A model generated the notes under the pieces. It was not told the DNA's origin, searched no databases, and saw only the letters and a program-made list of their open reading frames with translations. The translations under genes and the position numbers were made by a program. A stretch of DNA of 39,251 nucleotides from Magnetovibrio blakemorei (GTDB lineage Bacteria > Pseudomonadota > Alphaproteobacteria > Rhodospirillales > Magnetovibrionaceae): assembly GCF_001746755.1 (NCBI RefSeq), contig NZ_MCGG01000028.1:1-39251 (forward strand). Direction: 5' to 3'. Position 1 is the stretch's first letter, and the number at the start of each line of letters is the position of its first letter. Positions 1 to 7,333 of the stretch are shown piece after piece.

Positions 1-1603
1 CCAAGAGATTGGTTTGATCGGCAATGTCCGTGATCAGGGCGACAACCTCTCCAATGCGATCTGCGGCGTTGGCAAGCCCAAGAACCTTTGAATTGGTGGT
101 GTGAATTTCCGAAACGGCTTCGTTGGCGATGGTGGTCGATTGCGAAACTTGGCGGGAAATTTCCGTAATGGCGGCAGACAGTTCTTCAGCCGATGCGGCC
201 ACGGTTCCGACATTGGAAGAGGCCTGTTCGGCGGCGTTGGTAACGGTTTGTGACCGTTCTGAAGTGCGTTCAGCAGTTTGTGCCAAACCTGCAGCGGATG
301 TCGCCATGCCGTTGGCGGCCTTGCCCACCGCCTGCACCACAGCCCCCACGCTGCTTTCGAAGGCATTGGCCATATCTTGCATGGCTCGGGCTTTTTCTTG
401 TCGGGCGTGACGCTCCGCGTCGGCATGGACCGATTCAAGTCGCTTCACCTCGATGGCGTTTTCCTTAAAGACCTGCACGGCATCGGCCATCAGGCCGATT
501 TCATCATCGCGTCCGATGGCCGGAACCTCGGCGTCCAGATGACCATGAGCCAGACGCCCCATGACATCGGTCATGGCTTTGATAGGCTTGGTAAGAAGTG
601 TGTTGAGGGCCCAAAACAGCACGCCGACGGTGATTATGAAAAAGCCGATTTTGGACAGGATCGACAAGGTTGAGGCGCTCGACTGGGCATCTGCCACACG
701 CATTTGCCCTTGGGCGACGTCTGCGGTTAAGGATTCAGTCTGGGCATTTACGGATTGGGCGTTATCCGCATTTTTTTGTTTCAGCTTTGCGTCTTCCTGC
801 GCCTGCAGAGCTTCCATTTTGCTCAGATTCTGTTCGGCCTCGTGCTCCAAAGCGATGAGATTTGCGCGCGACACGGCCACTTCCAAAACACCGCGCGGGC
901 GGGTTGTTTCACCATGACAACCTTGGCAGTTTTCTTCATTTTCCAGAAGATAATAGGCATATTCTACGGGTTCACTGGTGCCGTCATCTTTTTCTATTTC
1001 GCCGGTGGAGACCAATCCGCTGGTGCGGGTCTCGACAACTTTTTTAAGGGTGTCGGCGCGTCCACCTTCCGCAATCAAGATCGGTTTTTTGGGGTCGCGG
1101 GGCGGAAACGCCTCATCGCCAGCCAGTTTGTTGATTTCATCAATGGTTTTGTTGTCGCGAAACGACAGTTCCCCTGAAATGCGCCACAGGTTGATGGCAT
1201 AAATATCGGGATTTTCAAGAAGCGTATCCATCATGTCTTGGGCACTGGCGGCTTCGCCCATCATCATGGCGTTTTTAATCAGCGTCAGGCTCGATGCGGC
1301 GATGCCGTTGCGGGTCCCTTCCAAAAATTTGCGCGTCTGTTCTGTGTGCAAGGTGTTTACGGCGATGGATTTGGCTTGCTCTGCGGCGAGGTTTTGCTCA
1401 GCCGTTGTTAAGTTTTCGCCAAGCAGCGTGCGGATCATCACATCTTTATCTTCAATAGCCCCTTGCATGCGCTGGGTGAGCGCCGCGGTTTCGCTGTTAA
1501 GGGTCGAATTGATGCTGGTTGCGATGATGAAATCTGCTGCAAAACTGATGGTGATCAACAAAACAGTAGCAGCGATGATTTTGGCACTGAGGGATTTTAG
1601 CAA
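1..1603 (-). CDS. Methyl-accepting chemotaxis protein with periplasmic haem c motif (partial)
   Basis: Transmembrane chemoreceptor, C-terminus cut off by the left window edge (about 534 residues present). Seen: a first membrane helix at about residues 7-28; a periplasmic domain of roughly 280 residues containing CQGCH (C226, C229, H230), the CxxCH haem c attachment motif; a second membrane helix at about 312-335; a HAMP domain (about 336-390); and the start of the methyl-accepting coiled coil, ending near DIADQTNLL just before or within the signalling tip. Known of the family: it signals through CheW/CheA to the flagellar motor, and c-haem chemoreceptors such as DcrA sense redox state or oxygen. 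Sensing of redox or a gas ligand here is inference. The start is TTG at 1603, because an in-frame stop lies six codons upstream and GGGAG is spaced 7 nt before it. No ATG occurs before about residue 46. Confidence 0.93.
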   Translation of the reverse strand, partial: MLKSLSAKIIAATVLLITISFAADFIIATSINSTLNSETAALTQRMQGAIEDKDVMIRTLLGENLTTAEQNLAAEQAKSIAVNTLHTEQTRKFLEGTRNGIAASSLTLIKNAMMMGEAASAQDMMDTLLENPDIYAINLWRISGELSFRDNKTIDEINKLAGDEAFPPRDPKKPILIAEGGRADTLKKVVETRTSGLVSTGEIEKDDGTSEPVEYAYYLLENEENCQGCHGETTRPRGVLEVAVSRANLIALEHEAEQNLSKMEALQAQEDAKLKQKNADNAQSVNAQTESLTADVAQGQMRVADAQSSASTLSILSKIGFFIITVGVLFWALNTLLTKPIKAMTDVMGRLAHGHLDAEVPAIGRDDEIGLMADAVQVFKENAIEVKRLESVHADAERHARQEKARAMQDMANAFESSVGAVVQAVGKAANGMATSAAGLAQTAERTSERSQTVTNAAEQASSNVGTVAASAEELSAAITEISRQVSQSTTIANEAVSEIHTTNSKVLGLANAADRIGEVVALITDIADQTNLL

Positions 1604-1989
1604 GGTGAACTCCCGGATTTATTATCCTTAGGGGATACGATAACTGAGAAGCACCATCATGATAGAAAGCTGGCCGTCTCCAATTATAATCGGAAACAGG
1701 TTTCACACAAATAGATTAGGGTGGCGCCCACGTAGTGGGATTTTTGTCCGGTTAGAGGGGATTCTCAATCTTTATCTTTGGGAATCATTCTAATTTACGG
1801 GTCGCCTCGGCATAGTCAGTTGCTTCCACTGATTTTTTTTACGAATTTTTGTCTCAACTTTGCTCGACGGAGTGACGGATATCACAGACCTGGAAGGCAA
1901 AAATGGTGAAAATCACCTTGTTCGCGCCCCAAAGCTTTTGCTGGGTCACCTTAAAAACGGTTGATTTTCAGGATATGTAAGGAAGTCTC
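1604..1989. other. Intergenic region, 386 nt
   Basis: No convincing coding frame. It holds the divergent upstream regions of the chemoreceptor (leftward) and of the 32-residue small protein (rightward). A short hairpin, CCCAC-GTA-GTGGG at 1727-1739 followed by ATTTTT, could be a weak terminator reading rightward, but no gene precedes it on that strand. The rest is AT-rich and probably carries the promoters; I could not define a -35/-10 pair with confidence. Confidence 0.5.
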
Positions 1990-2088
1990 ATGACAACGAT
2001 TAAAGCTTTTGGACTTGCCGTTTCCTTGCTGTTGATGTCGCTGGGCATGGTTGATCCGATGGTGCTGAGCACACCAATTGGCTATTGA
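1990..2088 (+). CDS. Small hydrophobic protein, 32 aa (unrecognised)
   Basis: A 32-codon frame starting MTTIKAFGLAVSLLLMSLGM and ending in a short polar tail with TPIGY. The first 20 residues form one hydrophobic helix after a single Lys, as in a small inner-membrane protein or a signal-peptide-like peptide; no processing site follows it clearly. Evidence that it is a real gene: TAAGGA is spaced 6-7 nt before the ATG, and a near-perfect factor-independent terminator lies 45 nt after the stop (2133-2166), making a self-contained monocistronic unit. No family is recognised. It is short enough to be missed by most gene callers. An untranslated small RNA ending at the same terminator is the main alternative. 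Confidence 0.6.
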   Translation: MTTIKAFGLAVSLLLMSLGMVDPMVLSTPIGY

Positions 2089-2132
2089 CCAAGGCCTTTA
2101 TGTTTTCTCGTAATCGTTTCCCAAATGCCAAC

Positions 2133-2166
2133 TTGGCCGTCAGCTTGCATGACGGCCAATTTTTTT
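2133..2166 (+). terminator. Factor-independent terminator of the small-protein unit
   Basis: Perfect 10-bp stem TTGGCCGTCA (2133-2142) and TGACGGCCAA (2150-2159), 7-nt loop, followed by seven T residues (2160-2166). It is placed to end rightward transcription of the 1990-2088 gene before divK. Confidence 0.92.
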
Positions 2167-2363
2167 ATACGAATGGGATGGAGAGATTCTTTGTGCAGTG
2201 GGAAAATCCTGCTATATTTTATGTGCTTGAGGTGTTTGACTTGCTGTTCGGAATGATCCATCATCAGGAGTGTGAGGGGTTCTCCAATAGCGGGAATTTA
2301 AGATCAAATCGGATCGTTCTGAGGCGTACCAGAATTTGGAGCCTCGAAATCTAAGGAAAGACC

Positions 2364-2729
2364 ATGGCCAAGACCATCCTGATTGTTGAAGACAACGAAC
2401 TGAACATGAAGCTCTTCAATGATCTTCTGCAGGCTCACGGTTATGAAACCGTGCAAACCAAGGACGGTCGTGACGCGCTCAACTTAGCGCGGGAACACAA
2501 ACCGGACCTCATCTTGATGGATATTCAGTTGCCGGAAATTTCCGGTCTTGAGATCACGAAAATGCTCAAGGCGGATGATGAGCTGAAGCACATTCCGGTA
2601 ATCGCCGTTACGGCTTTTGCCATGAAGGGTGATGAAGAAAAAATTCGCGAAGGCGGCTGCGAAGGCTATATCGCAAAACCGATTTCTGTTCCGAATTTTC
2701 TTGAAACGCTGTCTAAATTCTTGGGGTAA
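2364..2729 (+). CDS. divK: Single-domain response regulator DivK
   Basis: A 121-residue stand-alone receiver domain. Seen: the acidic pair E9-D10 in LIVEDNELN, the phosphoacceptor Asp in [13 protein letters not shown], the conserved Thr in AVTAF, and the Lys in YIAKPIS. There is no output domain. In alphaproteobacteria DivK is phosphorylated by cell-cycle histidine kinases (DivJ/PleC) and acts by binding partner proteins rather than DNA, controlling CtrA activity and polarity. Length, near-identical motifs and the neighbouring rpmG support DivK over a CheY-type regulator. AAGGA is spaced 6 nt before the ATG. The gene is separated from the upstream small gene by a terminator, so it has its own promoter in 2167-2363, which I could not pinpoint. 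Confidence 0.92.
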   Translation: MAKTILIVEDNELNMKLFNDLLQAHGYETVQTKDGRDALNLAREHKPDLILMDIQLPEISGLEITKMLKADDELKHIPVIAVTAFAMKGDEEKIREGGCEGYIAKPISVPNFLETLSKFLG

Positions 2730-2873
2730 CATCCTTTTGTAAGGACAGTTCTCTTCTCTGGGCCTGAGCTTGGACTTGGGGCTGGATTTGTGCCTCGGTT
2801 TTCAGGACCGTGCACGTTAAGCTCCAAAACACGCCGCCCCCCAAAATACACTGACCTATTGCCGTTCCAAACA

Positions 2874-2901
2874 AAAACGCGCCCCGTTGAGGGCGCGTTT
2901 T
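2874..2901 (-). terminator. Terminator of rpmG, possibly bidirectional with divK
   Basis: Stem of 11 bp, AAAACGCGCCC (2874-2884) with GGGCGCGTTTT (2891-2901) around a 6-nt loop. Read leftward it is followed by TTTTTG, so it ends rpmG; read rightward the TTTT of the stem could also end divK. The two genes converge on it. Confidence 0.85.
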
Positions 2902-2924
2902 GTATTCCTGGTGCTGAAGAAGCC

Positions 2925-3092
2925 TTATTTGATTTTGGCTTCCTTGAAGACAACGTGCTTACGCACAACCGGGTCGTACTTTCGAAGTTCGAGCTTCTCG
3001 GTCGTGTTGCGCGGGTTCTTCTTGGTCACATAGTAATAACCTGTGTCAGCGGTGCTGACCAGCTTGATCAGGATGGTAGCCGGCTTGGCCAT
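2925..3092 (-). CDS. rpmG: 50S ribosomal protein L33
   Basis: A 55-residue protein, the usual length of bacterial L33, beginning [14 protein letters not shown] and containing [12 protein letters not shown] and the basic C-terminus [12 protein letters not shown]33 lies near the E site of the large ribosomal subunit. This is the cysteine-free form without the zinc-binding CxxC pairs of the other paralogue, so it does not depend on zinc. It is transcribed leftward toward its own terminator at 2874-2901 and converges on divK. The short length kept it out of simple long-frame searches. Confidence 0.95.
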   Translation of the reverse strand: MAKPATILIKLVSTADTGYYYVTKKNPRNTTEKLELRKYDPVVRKHVVFKEAKIK

Positions 3093-3188
3093 GTCTCTTG
3101 CTCCGCTCGATATTCATGAATACGTATAAGCGGCGTAAAATACGGACATAGGGGCTGATGTCAAGACTATCCTGAGCTTAAGTTGGAA

Positions 3189-4901
3189 TTAATTTTTAAA
3201 AGCCGTGTTGATGGGCTCAGGCACCACCAATGCATGATGGTACAATATCGGGTCATGAATGACCTGGGCCGCCAGTTCCATCAACAAATCACCGTTCTTG
3301 CCGGGTTGAAAAACCTTTGATGGGCAGGAATCGCGCAAACCAGAGCGTCGCCCGTCAAAGATCATGCCTGCCGCGCGCCAAGCCGTCATGGCGGTGTGTT
3401 GGCTGTCGATGTGGGCAAAGGCCAAGATGGGGCCTAATTCCCCGTCCTGGGGGCGTGTTGGCGTGTTGGCGGCCCCTTTGACGGTCGCATTCGTTGCGCA
3501 CACGGCGGGCATCACGCCCAGGCCATGCAGCGCGTATCCCGATGGCGATACCAGCCGCGACCAGGTTAAGGTCATTTCCCCGTTATTGGGCAAGCGAATG
3601 ACCGTCTGCACAGTGCCTTTACCGTAGGAAGACGAACCGATCACCACGGCGCGTCCAAGGTCTTGCAAAGCGCTGGCGACGATTTCAGCGGCAGAGGCGC
3701 TGTCGCCATCCAGCAAAATCACCAAGGGCATACCGTTGATGACGTCATGTCCATTGGCCAGGTAGTCGTGGAAGCTGTCGGGATGTCGGCCCCGGGTGGC
3801 GATGATCAGACCTGAATCGAGAAACAAATCAGCCACTTCGACAGATTGCGTGAGGAGCCCGCCGGGGTTGCCGCGTAAGTCCAAAACCAATCCTTTGATG
3901 CGGCCGCTTTTTAGAGCCCCTTGATAAGTGCGGAGCGTTTCACGCACGTCGGGCGCGGTTCTTTTGTTGAAGCTTGTCACCACGATTTTCAGCATGTCGT
4001 CTTCGACATGGCTGCGCACCGTTTGGGGAACGATGTGCGCCCGGCTCAGGTTGAAGCTGATGTTGCGGTCCTGGTAGGCCTTGTCCGTACTGGCACGCAC
4101 GATATGCAGGGTGAGGGCGCTGCCCACCGGGCCACGGAGAAGCTGGGCGACTTGACGTAGCGACCACCCGGAAACGTCCTCGGTATTGATTGAGGAAATG
4201 ACGTCACCCGGATGTAGTCCCACGGAATCGGCGGGGCTGTCTTTTTGCACATGGGTGATGAAGATGGCGTCCGTGGATTTGGCGAAGCGGATGCCAATGC
4301 CGCCAAAACCATCCCGGCGCGCCCGGTTGGCAGAGGCTTGTTGTGTCCCCGCGTAGCGTGAAAAGCCATCCAGACCCGACAACATGCCGTCGAAGACCGC
4401 TTCATAGGTGTGCTCGTTATCGGCCTCTTGCAGTTCTGTTGACGTTGAGCGTGCAGCGCGGATGATGTCGACGGTCAAATCCGCCCAGTCCGCCGCTTCA
4501 TCTTCGCTGTCTTCGGCGATGGGGCGGGGAAAGTCCGCGATCGTCTTATTGCCGAGGTTCAGAGAGATGAGGCTATCTTTCTCTACCAAGGAGAGGTTTG
4601 GGTCAATGGTGGCCAATCCGCGGATGCCGTCCAATGCCAATGCATCCATTTCTACGGGGTCGAGGTAGCGCTGGGTGATGCCCCTGAGACCGGCGCGGAT
4701 CATGGTGTAGGCATCGTCGTAGCGAAAGCTTTCACCAAGGCTATGGTCATCGGATTCAAAACCAATGGTGCTGACGATAAGTTTGTTTTGAGGATTAGAC
4801 GTGCGTTCATTGGGCGCACATCCAGCCAACGCTGCGATCCATGCGACGCCAAAAATTACGGCCGTGAAGGGCCGCGCCCGTTTGTTTGTATCGGCACCCA
4901 T
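3189..4901 (-). CDS. C-terminal processing protease, S41 family, predicted lipoprotein
   Basis: A 570-residue CtpA/Prc-type serine protease. Seen: a signal sequence ending in the lipobox LAGC (Cys28), an N-terminal helical region, a PDZ domain (about 196-272, with GFGGIGIRF and SPADSVGLHPGDVI), and the S41 core. The catalytic dyad is visible as Ser403 in SASAAE and Lys428 in SSYGKGTVQ, with Gln432 following. Known: such proteases cut near exposed C-termini of periplasmic proteins and often act on peptidoglycan hydrolases. A lipid anchor, probably to the outer membrane, is inferred from the lipobox. The last 110 residues after the core match no domain I know. There is no strong ribosome-binding site before the ATG at 4901, so translation initiation may be weak or the start uncertain. 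It lies 86 nt downstream of rnr and may be cotranscribed. Confidence 0.9.
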   Translation of the reverse strand: MGADTNKRARPFTAVIFGVAWIAALAGCAPNERTSNPQNKLIVSTIGFESDDHSLGESFRYDDAYTMIRAGLRGITQRYLDPVEMDALALDGIRGLATIDPNLSLVEKDSLISLNLGNKTIADFPRPIAEDSEDEAADWADLTVDIIRAARSTSTELQEADNEHTYEAVFDGMLSGLDGFSRYAGTQQASANRARRDGFGGIGIRFAKSTDAIFITHVQKDSPADSVGLHPGDVISSINTEDVSGWSLRQVAQLLRGPVGSALTLHIVRASTDKAYQDRNISFNLSRAHIVPQTVRSHVEDDMLKIVVTSFNKRTAPDVRETLRTYQGALKSGRIKGLVLDLRGNPGGLLTQSVEVADLFLDSGLIIATRGRHPDSFHDYLANGHDVINGMPLVILLDGDSASAAEIVASALQDLGRAVVIGSSSYGKGTVQTVIRLPNNGEMTLTWSRLVSPSGYALHGLGVMPAVCATNATVKGAANTPTRPQDGELGPILAFAHIDSQHTAMTAWRAAGMIFDGRRSGLRDSCPSKVFQPGKNGDLLMELAAQVIHDPILYHHALVVPEPINTAFKN

Positions 4902-4987
4902 AGTGGAAATAATCGTCTATTTTTGACGATTCGTCACCAATTTGTTTCGTATTCACACGTGTTTAGCGTGAAATAGGGGAGGGGCTT

Positions 4988-7324
4988 TTAAGGCTGTTTG
5001 GCCTTGCGACGCGAAGCCCGTGATTTGCCCTTGGGCTTTTTGGGTTTTGCCGGACGGCCAGTGGGGCGGCCTGAAGGGGCACCAGATGGTCGGCCCGCAT
5101 TGGGGCCGCCTTTTGCAAATCGACCCTTGCCACGCCCATCGGGGCGGATTTTACCTTGGCTGCCGCCTTGGGTGATCTTAAACAATGTTGAACCCGAAAT
5201 GGGGTCGGATTCCATGATCATCACTTCAACCTTGTCGCCCAAGCGGTACTCATAGCCGGTTTCCCGGCCCCACAAGGTGTGGCTGTGTTCGTCGTGGACA
5301 AAAAAGTCTTCGCCCAGGCTGCGGATCGGCACCAAACCGTCTGCGCCGGTGTCATCAAGGGTGACAAACACACCAAAACGGGTGACGCCATTGATGCGCC
5401 CTTTAAATAGCGTTCCGACTTTGTCGGCCAGATAAAGGGCGGTGAAACGATCCACCGCATCGCGTTCGGCGGCAGCGGCGTTGCGCTCGGCGGTGGACAG
5501 ATGCTCGCCCATATCGACGAAATCTCTGTGGCCGTCTTCCAAGCCACCGTCGCCCAATTTGAATCCCTTTACCAGAGCGCGGTGGACCAAAAGATCGGAA
5601 TAGCGCCGGATCGGTGAAGTGAAGTGGCAATAGCGTCTCAACGCCAGGCCGAAGTGGCCTAAGTTGTTGGGGCTGTAAACGGCTTGGGCTTGGGAGCGCA
5701 GCACCACTTCGCTGACCATGTGGCTGTTGGCGGTGTCTTTCACCTTGGCCAGGATCTGGTTGAAGTGACTGGCGCGCACCACTTGGCCCTTGGCGAAGGG
5801 GATGTCGACGGTTTCCAAAAATTCCCGCAAGCTCGCCAGTTTTTCTTGGGACGGTTCGTCGTGGACGCGGTACATGCACGGCTGGCTCTTGCTTTCCAAG
5901 GCTTCCGCAGCCGCCACGTTGGCCAGCACCATGAATTCTTCGATCAGTTTGTGGGAATCAAAGCGGGCGCGTTCGATCACTTTTTCGACGGTGCCGTCTT
6001 CGGCCAGAACGATCTGGCGTTCGGCCAAGTCCAGTTCCAGCACGCCACGTTGTTCACGGGCTTTCAAAAGCGATTTAAACGCGCCGTACAGGGGCGTGAT
6101 GATGGTATCCACCAAGGGCCGGGTCAGATCATCGGGCTGGCCGTCGCGGGCTTGCTGAATCTGCGTGTAGGTGGTGCGCGCCACCGATTTCATCAGGCCA
6201 CGGACGAACTTATGCCGCCTGAGCACGCCATGGGCGTCGATCCACATATGTGCGGCAATGCACGGACGCTCTTCATCGGGGCGCAACGAGCACCAGCCGT
6301 TGGACAGCTCTTCGGGCAACATCGGCACCACCCGGTCGGGGAAGTATACGGAATTGCCGCGCTGATAGGCGCACTGGTCCAGGGCGTCGTTGGGACGCAC
6401 ATACCAGCTAACGTCGGCAATGGCGACGATCAGGTGCCAGCCGCCTGGATTGTTGGGATCATCGTCAGGTTCGGCAAACACCGCGTCGTCAAAATCGCGC
6501 GCATCTTCGCCATCGATGGTGATGAGCGCCGTGTCGCGTAGGTCTTCCCGCTTGCCCAAAACGGCAGGCCCTGCCGCGCGGGCTTGGGCGACGGCTTCGT
6601 CGGTGAATTCAACGGGAATGGAGCGGTCATAAATGGCGATCTGGGTGATGGCCTGAGCGCCTGTGCGTTTGATTTTTTCGCGCAGTTTAACTTGGCGCAA
6701 GCCCAGTTTTTTGCCCGGCAAAATTTCCGCGCGGACCAAATCGCCCTCTTCAACGGTGAGGCCTCCGGTGTCGAGAACCACATATTCGTCGCGGTGACGG
6801 CGATCGGTCGAACGCAACCGTCCATGACCGGCGTTGTCCAGTTTGTACACACCCAACACGTCGCTGGGCGCGTGTTCCAGGCGACGAATGCAGCTGGCTT
6901 CATAGGCGGGGTGTCCGTCTTCGGTGTCGTCGATGCGGACCATGCGCGCCAGCACCCGGTCGCCGACGCCCAGCGCGCCTTGTCCACGGCGTACAGGAGC
7001 CATATATATGACCGGCGGGGCCAGCTCGGATTCCCAAACCACGGGGCGGCCCAACAGCTCGCCGTCGATGTCGGTGGCGTTGACTTCCACCACCGTGACC
7101 GGGGGCAGAGCCGCCGGGTCGGCCAAACGCTTGCGGGTTGACGACAGCAGACCGTCGTCCTTGAGCTTTTTCAGGACTTTTTTCAGCTGCAGTTTTTGAT
7201 CCGCATCCAATTGAAAGGCGCGCGCGATCTCGCGCTTGCCGACGCGACCGGGGCTGTCCTTGATAAATTCGAGGATCTGTTCGTTCGTGGGGAACGGCGA
7301 AACGTGAAAAGTTTTCTGTGTCAT
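4988..7324 (-). CDS. rnr: Ribonuclease R
   Basis: A 778-residue processive 3'-5' exoribonuclease of the RNase II/R family that degrades structured RNA. Domains in order: an N-terminal winged-helix-like segment (about 12-65), OB/cold-shock domains (about 70-235), the RNB catalytic core with metal ligands in IDGEDARDFDDAV (D271, D277, D279, D280), a C-terminal S1 domain (about 635-715) and a basic tail of about 50 residues rich in Gly, Lys, Arg and Pro, as in RNase R. It starts at ATG 7324, 9 nt after the topA stop, so topA and rnr are almost certainly cotranscribed. This pairing is typical of alphaproteobacteria. Several long open frames on the opposite strand are codon-bias shadows. Confidence 0.97.
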   Translation of the reverse strand: MTQKTFHVSPFPTNEQILEFIKDSPGRVGKREIARAFQLDADQKLQLKKVLKKLKDDGLLSSTRKRLADPAALPPVTVVEVNATDIDGELLGRPVVWESELAPPVIYMAPVRRGQGALGVGDRVLARMVRIDDTEDGHPAYEASCIRRLEHAPSDVLGVYKLDNAGHGRLRSTDRRHRDEYVVLDTGGLTVEEGDLVRAEILPGKKLGLRQVKLREKIKRTGAQAITQIAIYDRSIPVEFTDEAVAQARAAGPAVLGKREDLRDTALITIDGEDARDFDDAVFAEPDDDPNNPGGWHLIVAIADVSWYVRPNDALDQCAYQRGNSVYFPDRVVPMLPEELSNGWCSLRPDEERPCIAAHMWIDAHGVLRRHKFVRGLMKSVARTTYTQIQQARDGQPDDLTRPLVDTIITPLYGAFKSLLKAREQRGVLELDLAERQIVLAEDGTVEKVIERARFDSHKLIEEFMVLANVAAAEALESKSQPCMYRVHDEPSQEKLASLREFLETVDIPFAKGQVVRASHFNQILAKVKDTANSHMVSEVVLRSQAQAVYSPNNLGHFGLALRRYCHFTSPIRRYSDLLVHRALVKGFKLGDGGLEDGHRDFVDMGEHLSTAERNAAAAERDAVDRFTALYLADKVGTLFKGRINGVTRFGVFVTLDDTGADGLVPIRSLGEDFFVHDEHSHTLWGRETGYEYRLGDKVEVMIMESDPISGSTLFKITQGGSQGKIRPDGRGKGRFAKGGPNAGRPSGAPSGRPTGRPAKPKKPKGKSRASRRKAKQP

Positions 7325-7333
7325 GGGTCCAGC

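Noticed and set aside
5684-6541. Long open frame (285 codons) on the + strand
   Set aside because: Lies wholly antisense to the RNase R core, reads as His/Gly/Gln-rich nonsense and comes from the third-position GC bias of rnr.
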